From Lentinula raphanica (lineage: Eukaryota; Basidiomycota; Agaricomycetes; Agaricales; Omphalotaceae): a stretch of DNA of 64,000 nt. The position numbers were made by a program, and so were the translations under genes. The stretch spans positions 1,178,001 through 1,242,000 of the forward strand of contig JANVFP010000008.1 of NCBI GenBank assembly GCA_027919835.1, given 5' to 3'. Below the pieces are notes generated by a model. That model searched no databases. It was not told the DNA's origin and worked only from the letters and a program-made list of their open reading frames with translations. Of this stretch, positions 22,955-34,653 are shown one piece after another (within the stretch, counting starts at the first letter, position 1; each line of letters opens with the position of its first letter).

Positions 22955-23093
22955 AGAAAGAGTGAGAGTGAGTGAGTGAGAGTGAGTGAGTGAGTGAGAG
23001 AGTGAGTGAGAGAGAGAGAGTGAGAGAGAGTGAGAGAGAGTGAGAGAGAGTGAGAGAGTGAGAGAGTGAGAGAGAGAGTGAGAGAGAGAGAAT
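22955..23093 (+). repeat. Pure purine GAGT/GAGA tract
   Basis: About 135 bp of GAGTGAGT and GAGAGAGA with strong strand asymmetry. It lies directly downstream of the stop codon of the minus-strand coiled-coil gene (23097). Such tracts can form triplex DNA. Here that is only an inference. Confidence 0.9.
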
Positions 23094-23096
23094 AAA

Positions 23097-23809
23097 TCAA
23101 CGTTGAGCGTGGGGGTTTAGATCGTACGTGTTCAGAGCGTCAAGTAAGGTTTCTGCTGCATGAGCACTTCGGACTGGCACGTTGATATCGTTGAAAATCT
23201 TCCCTAGCTTTTCTATGATCTCCAACAGCACCTCTTTCTCACCCTCCAGCTTAGAGACTTGGCCTACAAGTTCATCATAATCGTTCGAGAGATTGATGTT
23301 TTTGATCGAGAGATCTTTGTGTACTTCGATAAGAGCGTTGTTTTGGGCCGTGAGCTTGCGGTTTTCAGCCTGGATTTGAGCCAAAGCTTGTTCAGGCGGC
23401 ATGGAAAACAATGGAATGTTGGAAAGCTTGGATCCAGAAGCTTCTGTGCTCCCATGAACAGACGTGCTTGGATAGCCTTAGATACTAGTACTTACCTTTA
23501 GAACTCTCGGACTCTCCACCCTCATCAACATTATCAAAGGGGTGCTGAGAATGCCCCAGTTCGTCTTCATGGGGTCTGATGAACAGGTTAAGTTTGGGCG
23601 CAAAGCACTTGAGTGAGTACTTACTGTATTCCTCCGTCCTTGATTTGAACTTCTCTTTTTCCAGTCTCCGAGTTCCTGTAAATTTCCAGCTTTATGCGTC
23701 CAATCTGGAGATCATCGTCTGTTATTGGATTGGTGCGAGGAGGGTGAATTTCGCCATATATAGCGGACTTGCGCGCGGCAGATTGTGCAAAGAGTTTTTT
23801 GTTGTTCAT
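23097..23809 (-). CDS. Small coiled-coil protein, function unknown
   Basis: Three exons: 23625-23809, 23496-23575 and 23097-23443. They total 612 nt, 203 residues, all GT-AG and in frame. The protein starts MNNKKLFAQSAARKSAIYGE, has an acidic linker (EDELGHSQHPFDNVDEGGES), and then a long coiled coil (PPEQALAQIQAENRKLTAQN, and KLEGEKEVLLEIIEKLGKIF). It lies intact between a Crypton-like remnant and a Plavaka-like remnant, only a few bases from a purine tract. The composition resembles other coiled-coil frames in the window (18.7 and 57.7 kb). I do not recognise a named family. Confidence 0.65.
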
Positions 23810-23938
23810 GGTTAGAAGTTGAACCTGAGGTCTTGGGCGCTTAAATACGAATAGCAGGGTATCGAAAATGTTATGTAAGCTACTGAGGCCAGAACTTTAA
23901 CGCTCGTCTCGATCGCGTAACGCGTTCAACGTTCAACC

Positions 23939-25990
23939 CTCGACTACATCTATCTACATAATGCCCAAATTGTTTGTAGAACATGCAGAAAGTCCTTTGA
24001 CCAAGGCTGAGGTCTATCCAACTACCAAAGAAGATGCATCAGATCAAGACGTTTGCCTCAAGAAACGCTGAAACAAAGAATCCGGGCTGCAAAAGCTCTG
24101 CAGAAGCAAGGAAAGGCAGTTTCAAAGCGTCAGGATGATAATGAAATCCTCCAAAATCAACCAATATGTGTTTTTCTCTTCTCCTAAGTCAACGAACTGA
24201 TATATCCTCATCAACTTTCAGCTCGAAGTCAATGAACATGAACCCACAGCCAACAAAGATCACGATGTGGAAATGTCCATGCATTTAGAAGGGCCTGTTG
24301 ATCCTGATGTCGCTCCAAAGCATGGAGACCAGCCTCGACACGATGCTCTAGTACAAGATTCAACGGCTCAAACTGGACGTCCAAAACGCCAACGGTTTCT
24401 AACTGCAGCCTTTCATGAATTTGTCCCTTCACAGTCAAATCTATTGTCTGCTATCCCAGCTCGTACACGACATGGATCTATACCTCCTGCCCCTGATTCT
24501 ATATCCTCAGCACCATCTTCTAGGTCACCTTCCCCCAAACTACCCTTCCTATGAGCCCGACAACTTTGTTTCGCTAGATGAGGTCTGTGATGCCGCTACA
24601 TTCAATATCCCTCCATCCGCACCTCGTGATCCCGAGAGTGGATTTGGTGCACGGAAGTGTACTACAGACGTGCACACTAGATTTCCCTCGTCAACTTCGG
24701 ATTCATTAAACCCTTACACTCCATTCCCTGATGCCTCAACATATCGTATGATGAAGTTTGCGTACAGCGAAAGCAACGACAACTCATTTGGTCTTGCCGG
24801 CATTCAGCGCGTCAATGACGAGATCATACAGCAACCAGGGTTCGATCCTGGAGAATTGCGTACGTTTAATGCCCAAACTGAAGCAAAGAAACTCGACAAA
24901 TATATCGCGTCACAAACACTCCAAAGTGATCTTCCTTTCGACAACCATGCAGGACGGAAACGAAGCTCGGTCAGGATTCCGTTGCCGTGTATCGGACATA
25001 AGAACGTTGAGGGTCAAGCACCAATGGTGGTTATCGATGATATTATCCATCGTGACTTGTTGGAGGTCATGAAGGAGGCGTACTCACCTGATGCTTCCTC
25101 TGAGTATCACCTTCGGGGATACAAGCAGATGTGGCAGCGCGACGATCGCCCGGACCCAATCCGCATCCACGGTGAAGTTTATACGTCCGATGCCTTTCTT
25201 TCAGATGGAGAATGAGGTGTTGAGTAATCCACCTGAACCAGGCTGTGATCTTGAACAAGTTGTTGCACCCATCATGGTCCATTCTGATTCGACACATCTT
25301 GCAAGTTTTGGCACCGTATCCATCTGTCTGGGTTATGTATGGTTTGGCTCTCAGTCGGAAGTCCAAGTATTCGCGTGCAAAACCAAGCAAGTTTGCGGCA
25401 CATCACCTTGTATATTTCCCTTCAGTAAGTTATCCAAACATTTGATTGATAAATCGTGCTGACTTGGCGAAGTCGCTGCCAGAGCTCGAAGAAAGACTAA
25501 CAATCAGCAAAATACTGATACTCCACGCAAACTTTTCAACCTCAATACCTATAAATTCCATGCACTAGGTGATTACCCATGGACAATCCGGACGTTTGGG
25601 ACCACGGACTCGTATAGCACACAGCTGGTGCGTACTATATTGCTCCCAGAGTGAACTGGAACATCGGCGTGTCAAGAGGTTGTATGTCCGCACAAACAAA
25701 CTCAACTTTACTTTTCAGATTGCTCGGCATGAACAACGTCGTCGCGCACTCAATAATCTTTTACGTGGAAAACGTTCCACCAAGAGTCATCAAGGACACG
25801 CCACGCGATCCAAAACTTCACAATCTTCAATTGACATCTGCTGACTCGGATCCTCTACCTTTCACGGACCCTCTTTCTCGATACCCTCTTTCTCGATACC
25901 ATGTATCCTCCAACAATCGTATCTCTGACAACCTCACTACTTGGCTTGGTGGTCTTCAAGATGAATATTTTATTGTTTCCTCTTCATAAA
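23939..25990 (+). mobile_element. Plavaka-type DNA transposase remnant, copy 1
   Basis: Diagnostic blocks are TGRPKRQRFLTAAFHEFVPS, DEVCDAATFNIPPSAPRDPE, NPYTPFPDASTYRMMKFAYS, PFDNHAGRKRSSVRIPLPCI and YHLRGYKQMWQRDDRPDPIR. These are followed in other frames by SDSTHLASFG, then KYSRAKPSKFAAHHLVYFP, YKFHALGDYPWTIR and LEHRRVKRLYVRTNK. This is the order of basidiomycete Plavaka transposases (KDZ-related CACTA-like elements). The frame breaks near 24550, 25215 and 25430, and the catalytic middle is deleted between the HHLVYFP block and the ALGDY block. The 5' end (23868-24060) is similar to 40290-40400, the start of copy 2. Confidence 0.7.
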
Positions 25991-26473
25991 AAATAATGAA
26001 TTGCATCATAAATCGATTTCAAGTCTTCGACAGCTGCGAAGTACATAACAGCAACGCTACACGTCTATGTCTTCGTATTTTCGAATCCCCTACAGTTTCG
26101 CAATCCCCTACCAAGTGGCGGTTAGTCAGATCACATTCAGTCCTGGCATCTCCTCCTATGGACAATACCCCCGTTTTGTACTCATTATCGTAGTCATTAT
26201 GAACGCTGTTAACGGGATAGCTAGAATTGAATTATGGGATGTCTGCAATAGATACAACTTGAAATGTTAAACACGAGCTACCATAAAGCATACAAACGCA
26301 AAGAAATGTAAAGAGATGCAAGAATCTTGTGTTGACGAAGAATAACCAGTTTGTGTACTAAGCATACAGAATATTTTTCACAAGTGACAACGATTATGAG
26401 ATAGGAAGAAATATCAAGGCTCGACTTGAACCTCAAAACTCTGAGTCTCTTCGGCATAAGCATCCACATTGGA
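25991..26473. other. Intergenic
   Basis: No gene or repeat recognised between the Plavaka-like remnant and the 3' end of the minus-strand conserved gene. Confidence 0.45.
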
Positions 26474-29037
26474 CTAATCACTATCTTTTCCATCAAACTT
26501 TGCACGTTTACCGCCTCGTACATCCACCTCTTCTGAACTTCGCTTGTGCAACATCCGTTGAGCAGGATCATCGACCAACAAGCCTTTTGAAACAAGAGGA
26601 CCTTCACGACGAATCGGACGTTTCAGCAGCGTTCCAGTCTGTCGCTGACATGTTGGAGAGGTACAATCGATATCAGGATACGCGTCCAAATCTTCATCGT
26701 GCATGTATATCCTTTCTTCTTTGGTTTCTTCGCATGAGCGATTTCGAGGACTAATGTAGCCAGAAGGAATGCGGAATCGGCCTCGACTATCGCAACTTAA
26801 TTCGGCTTTGTCAAAATCCCAAACGTCGTCATCGCCGTATTTCACATAGTCAATCTCTTCCTCGCGTTCGTCCTCAGCGTCTCCGAGCTTTATCTCGACA
26901 GTCCCATCATTCTTGTATGCCTGCCGAATGGAGTCAACAAGGTGTACATCGGCATCGACTGTAACCTTGGGTGGGACACCAACATCGGCTGTGGCCGCCT
27001 CGCTTTCAGCAGCTTGAGCACGTTCACAGATCTTGCATCGGCAGTGATACAAGGGGACACAAGCCTCACGCCACACCTATAATGACACATTAATACATAA
27101 ATTTCCTTTTAAGATGAGACTTGCCATTCTGAGCGCCTCGAGACTGAAGTAAGGTAAATGGGCAGCCATAACTGGAACGTGAGGTATAGGATATATTGGG
27201 CGAGGCGAATCCAAGACCGGTATAACTGCAATTGTGACTTCTCGATGAACATTTTTCGTATCGGTACCGGTGAATTTCTCTTCTATCGGCGCAGGTGAGG
27301 GAGTGATTTGCAATGTGGACGTCGAAAGCAGTGGACTAGTGACGGTACCGGTAGAGGACTCGTCTGATAATTTGCTCGTACCAGAGGACATGGAGTGATT
27401 ATCACTAGCAGCTTCTTCTCTGCCAGTGGTGGAATCAAGTCGTGCATTCCTTCGTCTTTTCAGCCAATCAACACCATCAAACCAAGTGGCATCGTCCTGA
27501 AGCTCCTTCATGACATCCTCCATGGTCATTCGAGAAGCCCGGATAGCGGGATCTGCAGCATCGGCGCCGCTTTCGATGACAATCTTCCTAACGATATTCT
27601 TCATTGCAGGAAGAAGTACGATTCTCATCTGTTTTTGGTGGGCATTGAATGTTTGTTCGCAGAGTGGATGGGATGGAGGGATAGGACCTCGGACGGTCAA
27701 CAGCCTAGGATGACCTGACTCTGTTCGTTGCCTCCCATCTTCGCTGCCTTCTAGTCCCTGCTCGACCATTGCATCGGCCTCGTGCGTCCGAAGACAAGGG
27801 TGAATCGCACGAATATCCCAAGGTAGGTCAGGTTGTACGTGATTATACCACTGATCGGCAGGACTAATCCAGAACCCGTCAAGTATCCTGTTGCGGGCCC
27901 AGTCATCCAATGCAAGTTCTCGGATTCCGCCATCCTCGGCAAGCTGAGAAAGTTCGAGATCATCCTCCTCGTCGCTGAGATCCATCTCCGCACCTGGACC
28001 TGCAGTAGCTGCGGCTGCTAGCCGCTTTTCTCGACCTTCGTACCGATGAGCGGCAAGTGCCTGAGACAACATGTCCGCAAGCTTTGTATGAGTGCGTATC
28101 CAGTACCGGTCCCTAGCTAGCAGGAGGACGTCTGAGATTCTGCCTTTAGCTAGGTCTATGAACCCATCTATGACCGATTTGGCCTCCCAGTCATCGATTC
28201 GGAACTGTTGACCGCCGACTGCATCGCAAATGTTGGCAACGCAAGCTTTCCGCCACAGCCATTCAGCGCGACAATTCCTACATGTAGCCTGAACATTTGG
28301 CCACAGTTCGTGATCCTCGTTTTCGATACAACCAATATGGTAAGCAGAATTGATCTGAAGCTCGATTTCGTGAGGCAGAGATTCACGAAGGCAGAGGCCA
28401 CAAAAAGCAGCGCAGGGCTTGTCATGTTCATGGCAGACAGTGCAGTACTTCAACCAAGGGGTTGTGATATTGCGTTTTCCGGTTCCAAATCCGTGGATAG
28501 TGTTTGGAGTGTTTATTTGACATACGAAGCAGGAGTAGCGTGCGATGTTCTGATAGTGGTGATATGGTTTGGGTTCAACGGGTGGTACTGAAGAGTTGTC
28601 ACAACCCCGGACGCGGACACCTAGAGTATCATGGGGGTCGATCAAAGCAACAACATGCATCCAATACATGTGAGTTTCCACTAGAGCAGTTCATCAGCCA
28701 CAAAATCGAAGAGTCATCAGTCGGACGTACTAGCTACACCCCACTGAGGGCATATGCGCATAAATCTCTCTACCTCTTGTGCGTCCCGTAAAGCTGTACA
28801 GATCATCCGATTATGCCAAAAATGTCGGGCCTGCCATTGGTCGGGACAATAGTTAGTCATCGATATATACCAGATGAAATATGTGCCAATAGTCCTAAGC
28901 AAAATCAGAATAGATATCAGGATCCTCCGCGTATAATGGAGGGTCGATTACCTGACTAATTCTCCGGGAAGCAAAGCCCAATTCCTGTTGGTCAATTTAC
29001 CCTTGTATGACGAAACTTCTGCAGTCGTCGAGGACAT
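26474..29037 (-). CDS. Conserved basidiomycete Cys-rich protein, 802 residues
   Basis: Four exons: 28952-29037, 28731-28894, 27125-28680 and 26474-27076. They total 2,409 nt and join in frame. The third intron has a GC donor (27124-27123, GCAAGT). Exon 2 carries a hydrophobic stretch (TIGTYFIWYISMTNYCP) and HFWHNRMICTALRDAQEVER. The body has MHVVALIDPHDTLGVRVRG, then paired cysteines (YSCFVCQ, YCTVCHEHDK, FCGLCLRE, TCRNCRAEW) that look like zinc ligands. Further conserved blocks are DWARNRILDGFW and VWREACVPLYHCRCKICERA, followed by an acidic C terminus ending KRAKFDGKDSD. I recall a conserved protein of this shape in many Agaricomycetes, but no function is known to me. It appears intact, and it is the longest intact conserved gene here apart from the FunK1 kinase. 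Its start lies 300 bp from the divergent TOP3 start. Confidence 0.8.
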
Positions 29038-29337
29038 TGTGACGGTTGATGTCGTTGCCCTCGTCGATGAGTCATGATACGCCAAACTGGTCTTGCAATG
29101 CGCTCAATGGACAGGTGCTTACTCGAGCGCTTAGTACTCGAGGCTTGTGCAGCGTGAGATCAAGCTTCAAGCTTCGAGCTTCAAGTCTTAGTACTAGTTA
29201 GATCTCATTCTCGCATTCTATCTTCTATGGCACCTGAACGCTCTGCTAGATCTCAACGTTCAACGTTCATGATCAATTTGAATGGGTCTGTATTTGTTCA
29301 TCACGGTCGCGTTTCTTTCTCATCAACCATCATCATC
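29038..29337. promoter_or_regulatory. Divergent intergenic region upstream of TOP3 and the 802-residue gene
   Basis: 300 bp between two divergent starts. Contains the self-complementary-looking CAAGCTTCAAGCTTCGAGCT stretch near 29162. A shared promoter is likely, but no core element is clear. Confidence 0.35.
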
Positions 29338-32300
29338 ATGGCTAAAGTTCTCTGTGTGGCAGAGAAGCCGTCCATCTCCAAATCCATCTCTCAAATCCTC
29401 TCTGGAGGACATTACAAAACCGTATGAACATCTTTGCTTGGTCTCTTGTTTTATTCTGAAAATGACCCAATCTCAAGCGAAATACGGCGAGCAAGTTCGT
29501 CCTGAACTACGATTTTGATTATCCTCAAACTGGATCAAGATTCACCGTCACCTGTGTGTCTGAACATCTAACAGAACGCGACTTCCCAGACGATTATTCG
29601 AAATGGACTTTGTGTGATCCCTTCACTCTGTTCGATATTGAATCCATTATTAGAATCCCGGATAACATGAAGGCGATAGAAAGAAATTTGTTCGATGAAG
29701 CAAAGAATGCGGAGACTTTGATGAGATGGACCGACTGTGATAGAGGTGAGCATATTGGATCAGAGATTGTCGCCGTTTGTAAGATGGCAAAGCGCAACAT
29801 CAACGTCAAACGGGCTAGGTTCAGCGCCATCATACCTCAGTGCGTCTTGGTTGAGGTTGTAATTGATGATATTGCCCACCCATATTTCCAGACAGATTCA
29901 CGACGCTGCCCAGCATCCTGTCAACTTGGACCAACGATTAGTCGACGCAGTGGCAGCCCGAATCATTGTCGACCTTGAGATAGGCGCCGCTTTCACTCGT
30001 TGGCAGACGTTGACTATGAAGGCTAAATTCCGCCAGCTGGACGAGCTGCTGAGTCACGGTATATCCGGCACTGATTGTTCTTCTATCGATGTTCTCTTAT
30101 TCCCCTCTCCAGCGCCCTGTCAGTACCCCGCATTCGGGTTTGCGGTCTCGAGGTTCCAGGATATCCAGAGGTTTAGAGCAGAAACCTTCTGGTATATAGA
30201 TCTCTCGCTGTTACACCCAAATGCTTCTCAGGGTGCTGATCAAGAGACGCGATTCAACTGGTGACGAGGTCATCTGTTCGATCAAGATATCGCACTTGCT
30301 CTATATGTACATGTCCTAGCGAACCTTGTAGCCAAAGTAGAAAGGGTTTTGAAGAAGGAGACGAAGAAAATGTAAGTTGTTTGCTTATGAACCTGGTAGC
30401 CCAGTACTGATCTTTTTTTCTCTTAGCAAACCTTTGCCGCTCACCACCGTTGAGTTACAGAAAGCTGGTTCTTGCCTGCCATTGAAGCTTGCACCCAAGA
30501 AAGTCCTTGATGTACGTCGAGTCACTCATGATGATGTCACGTCTCCCGACGATTGTTTAGATCACAGAAAAGCTCTACCAGAATGGATTCTTGTCTTACC
30601 CACATACAGAGACCCTCAATTTGATTTCCAATCTTTGATCCAAAAGCAAACTGTGGATCCAGCCTGGGGGAATTTCGCTCAAGGGTCAGTACTGTGCTCC
30701 ATTTGCGTTCGGGTCCTCGTTCTCAAAATTTCCATAGACTTCAACAAGGCGGTTTTCATGCTCCGCGCAGAGGAAAGAACGATGATAAGGCCCATTTTCC
30801 TATTCATCCTACTGCACATACGGGGAATCTTAATGGAGACGAGAAAAGAGTGTACGAGTATATCACAAGGCGATTTCTTGCAAGCTGTTCAGAGGATGCG
30901 ATTGGCAATCAAACTACCGTGGATATAGTGTGCTGCGATGAGAAATTCTATGCCACAGGTAAGTTCATTCACAAGTTCGATCACTGGCTCATTCATTCCG
31001 TCATTGCAGGATTAACTGTCACCGCACAGAACTATCTCGAAGTTGACCCTTACGACAAATGGGTGAATAATGTCCTCCCTGAATTTGTGGAAGGAGAAAC
31101 ATTCAATCCTACTGTCTGCGAGCTACGAGAAGGGCAAACCACTAAACCAAGCCCGCTTATCGAAGCAGACATTGTCGCGCTCATGAATAAGAACGGACTT
31201 GGTACGCCTTACCTTGGTTTCTTTGCCACATAAAAGACCGAGTCAATTAGGCACCGATGCAGCGATCGCGCAACATGTTCAGACCATCATCGACCCGGGC
31301 CGGGAATATGTTATCGAACATCATGATCAAGGAGACACCGATTACCTTATGCCTTCCACCCTCAGACTCGGACTGGTCGAAGGATATCACAAACTCGAGA
31401 TCGTCAAGAACATGGCTAAGCCGATGCTTCCGGTGAGTGAAGCTTTACCAACTTCCCGGTGCAGTATTGATCAGTAGTTAGGCGATGCGACGCACTTTTG
31501 AGGCAAACAACGCAGACAAAAATGGTGGGAGAGTGGGTGGTGCAGGTGCAGGGAATGGAGATGGTGGTGGAGGTGGCGGGGGAGGTGGAGGAGGAGGAGG
31601 AAGAGGGAATGGTGGCGGGGGAGGAAATGGAAACGGAGGCAGGCGGTGGGATTCACAGGGGAGCAAGCCGTCCATACGGAACTCGATCAGAGGATGGTGT
31701 GTCCAAAAAGTCAAAGCCTTCAACAAGTGATATCATGGACATCGTCGAAGACAAAGGTAATTGACTCCTCCTCCTGCTCATCCTTCTGTCCAATAACCAT
31801 TTGAACAGATTTATCACCTCCACCTTGGCCACCATCTCCATTCCCTGCATCTGCTTCCAAACTCACTTATAACACTCTACCTACCACTTCTACAAAACCG
31901 GGATCTTGAGCTACATCGACATATCATGGAAATCAAACTCTCTGTGATTGTGGTATTCCAGCAATTTCCGCTGCAGTCACTGATCGATCTGCAAGCAATG
32001 GCAGACGTTATTGGAAGTGCGGAGCCACACCGGAATCGTGTAGTTTCTTCAAGTTCATTGACGCTGTGCGATCGAAGGCATCTTCAAGTTCGGCCGGGCT
32101 TTCCTCGTCAACAATAGCGCGCAGACACACCACGACTGCTCCGAACGAATCACCTCATTGCGAATGTAACAAACCTGCGGTAACTCGAACTGTTGCTTCA
32201 GATACCCCGAGCCAAGGAAGGCCGTTCTGGACCTGTGAAGAAAGGTCTTGTAGATTCTTCGCCTGGGCAGACGAACCTTTCCTCACAAAAAATTCCGATT

Positions 32301-32800
32301 CAACTGTACCAACCAAAAGAGGTTTCTCGAATGTGTGTGGCTGGTTGTGTTCTCTCAGGAGATACTGCGCTAACCTATCGCTAACCTATCGATACAGACT
32401 TTGTCGGAATCATCACGTTCATGCAAATATAATGAACGAGCCATCAAACTGATGTGTCACAAACAGAACGAAAACAACGGGCGGGAATTCTGGCGTTGTA
32501 CAAAGGACGAAGGTCGATGTGACTTTTTCGAATGGGATGAGGATCCTGGCTCTTCACGGCCGGGTGGAGTACACACTTCTACAATATGTTTCAAGGTATA
32601 TTTCCCCGTGCATTTCTAATTCTTACAAAGTTCACACTTGAAAGTGTCAACAACCCGGGCATTGGGCGTCAAGTACGTTGTCATTGCCTTCAATGCGATG
32701 TCCTCTTATCTCAATCATAACAACAGATTGCCCCAACAAGAGTTCTGCGAATAAGAGACCACGCAAGCATTACACAGAGTCCCAACAGGATCAAGCTTAA
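29338..32800 (+). pseudogene. top3: DNA topoisomerase III (type IA) with C-terminal GRF fingers, decayed
   Basis: The N terminus (ATG 29338) reads MAKVLCVAEKPSISKSISQI (Toprim). After GT-AG introns come DFDYPQTGSRFTVTCVSEHL and ARFSAIIPQQIHDAAQHP, with gate blocks LPLTTVELQKAGS, EKLYQNGFLSYP and FPIHPTAHTGNLNGDEKR. Near 31240-31420 are GTDAAIAQHVQTIID and LRLGLVEGY. A Gly-rich linker follows at 31485-31700, then two GRF zinc fingers (CNKPAVTRT..GRPFWTC, 32155-32270; GREFWRCTKDEGRCDFFEW, 32480-32550). A final zinc knuckle CQQPGHWAS precedes the stop at 32798-32800. Lesions: the Toprim DREGE motif has lost its Glu (about 29740), TGA lies at 30262-30264 inside NW*RGHLFDQD, the Arg after the catalytic Tyr-Pro is His (30603-30605), a deletion with frameshift follows at once, a gate segment after KPMLP (31430) is missing, and there is a frameshift in the Gly linker. 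The gene is complete end to end but cannot work. Confidence 0.8.
31515..31660 (+). repeat. GGTGGAGG-rich low-complexity tract
   Basis: Encodes the glycine-rich linker of the TOP3 pseudogene in one frame. The other open frames over it (minus 31478-31726, plus 31498-31764) are Pro- and Glu-rich shadows. The reading frame changes within this tract relative to the downstream GRF fingers. Confidence 0.75.
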
Positions 32801-33810
32801 GGCCTCAGGCACCTTCAACTGGGTTTCTGAATTTGTTGATTCTGAATTTGTTCTTCCTCAAAGTGCTCTTGTCGTGTACATTATCTCCAACATAGTCGCT
32901 TCATCTTATTATGTATATTTTGTCTTTCCTTCAACATCAATGATAATGTTTTTCGGATCGCTCTACATAAACGGTATACTCGTACTTTCGACCGAATTCA
33001 AGCTACATATGTACATCCTCTTCCTTGTGAGGATGTTTCTGTGAGCAATCCGAGTCGGGCCAATATCGAGAACCTATTTCTTCGAGACGTCACTCCGCCG
33101 AAGCGAAGCGTAGACACTAACTTGCATAGGATATAGGATAGCCAGGAAGCTTCGTAGTCGCATACAGGAAGAGCGGCGAAGAGCCATCCTTTGTGGGAAT
33201 GATTAATGAGGATTCGAAAGCAGACCAGCCGACAATTTCCGACGACCTGGCGGGTTTGATAACCTGCGGACTAACGTGGACGATTTGTGAGGCCCGAGTT
33301 GTATAGTGACAGACCGAAAGCTGTAGCGTAGTCAACCAATCAAAGCTTGTCACTTTCTTGTTTTCTTGCAGCATCTACCTTCCTGTTGCTCACGAACAAA
33401 ACGAGTATCTACTGTCACTGTGGAAGCGAATGCGATGCTTCGAGTCGACTCCTGGTTCGAATTGTAGCATGTGGCAGTTTTACGACGATAATCGTACTTA
33501 CCATTCGGTGATAGAATGAATCATTTGAAGGCGACGAAGCAGTACAGAACGTACAGAACCAGGAAGGAAGCAGGTATCGAGATGCCTCAAATTCATAGTA
33601 TGTACATGAAGTTTGGTCCTCTAGTCACGTACTATATTCAGACTGTAATAACTGCATAACATTGCATTGCTTTTCGTCGTTGCTTGGGTGCTTCTGACGA
33701 TCTCAATCATTTCACTGGCCATTGACTGCATGGATCCAGCTCGTATCATTATCATACCATATGTGACACACGAAACTAATTCATCATTACACAGAACACC
33801 TTGTGTACAG
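32801..33810. other. TOP3 downstream region, no clear gene
   Basis: Carries a second copy of the TCCGCCGAAGCGAAGCG motif at about 33095. The minus-strand frame 33117-33374 (LQLSVCHYTTRASQIVHVSP and onward) reads like protein and could be a last exon, but no partner exons were found. Confidence 0.35.
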
Positions 33811-33812
33811 TG

Positions 33813-34653
33813 TTTCAGCGTTGAGTGCTGAGCTTGTTCAGATAATCCAATCGTACAGGATGATTATGATTGCCTTCTGCTTTGATCCAGTCGATGCCCG
33901 ATGGTGGGACATTCTCCTGCGTGGTCCATGAGTCATCAGGGTACAGGTCAGTTCTATTCAACAAGAGAAACATACATTAGTCCACACTAAGGCGTCAAGG
34001 TACCCATCCGGATCCTCAAGAAGTTGATGCATATGCATAAGCACTCCCGACGTGAGGATGACGCGAATCCATTTGTTCTCGATGGGATCTACCAAATGTG
34101 CGATATCGATTGTCAACAGCAGCCTCATAAGAATATCGCTGTGGCCAATCCTGGCATACCTTCAATGTCTAGATGGGCTTTTCCGGCGATGAACAGAGCC
34201 ATGCAGCTTGCTGTAGGAATATAGCTTGTGTAGGAGTGAGTACACTGGCAAAAATGAGTCAGTCATACAGTCAACTCACTGGTCCTTTGAAGCCTGCAGC
34301 TTGACGATCATCCTGGATTTTGATTTTGATTCGATCTGTGAGTGTAACAATGACCTTTGAATACAGAACATGTCGCCTCAGCTGAAAGTATCCTGTCGAC
34401 AGTCAGTGCTCTCGATCGTGTCCGCTGCTGACATGGTGAACTTATCCGTACTAGGTCTTGTATAACCAGCTTGGATAGCAATTTCTGCTGCCACTTGTTT
34501 CTCGATGTTGTCCCCGCTCAACATCCAGGATTGCCACCCAAGAGCGGCCACTCTGTCTGATGGAGCAGGAGATAACTCCCGGAGGACTATCATGCCAGTA
34601 GTAGGTGCGGATAGACATGCTGATGGGTATAATTCAGCTGACTCGGTGGGCAA
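33813..34653 (-). CDS. Unrecognised multi-exon gene, possibly partial
   Basis: Coding-like minus-strand blocks in order are PTTGMIVLRELSPAPSDRVA with ALGWQSWMLSGDN (34650-34400), LRRHVLYSKVIVTLTDRIKI with QDDRQAAGFKGP (about 34385-34280), SYIPTASCMALFIAGKAHLD (about 34225-34165), and a last block ENVPPSGIDWIKAEGN with DYLNKLSTQR and a stop (33930-33813). GT-AG signals lie between them at typical fungal spacing. No start codon was fixed. The ALGWQSWMLSGDN stretch faintly recalls P-type ATPase motifs, but the surroundings do not fit. Function unknown. Confidence 0.4.

Noticed and set aside
31478..31764. Pro-rich minus and Glu/Val-rich plus frames over the GGTGGAGG tract
   Set aside because: Shadows of the glycine-rich TOP3 linker.
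33445..33475. CCTGGTTCGAATTG as part of a tRNA gene
   Set aside because: Flanking sequence does not form acceptor, D or anticodon stems.
34378..34653. Possible P-type ATPase motif (ALGWQSWMLSGDN)
   Set aside because: Only one short resemblance. No DKTGT, no membrane segments and no other P-type motifs nearby.
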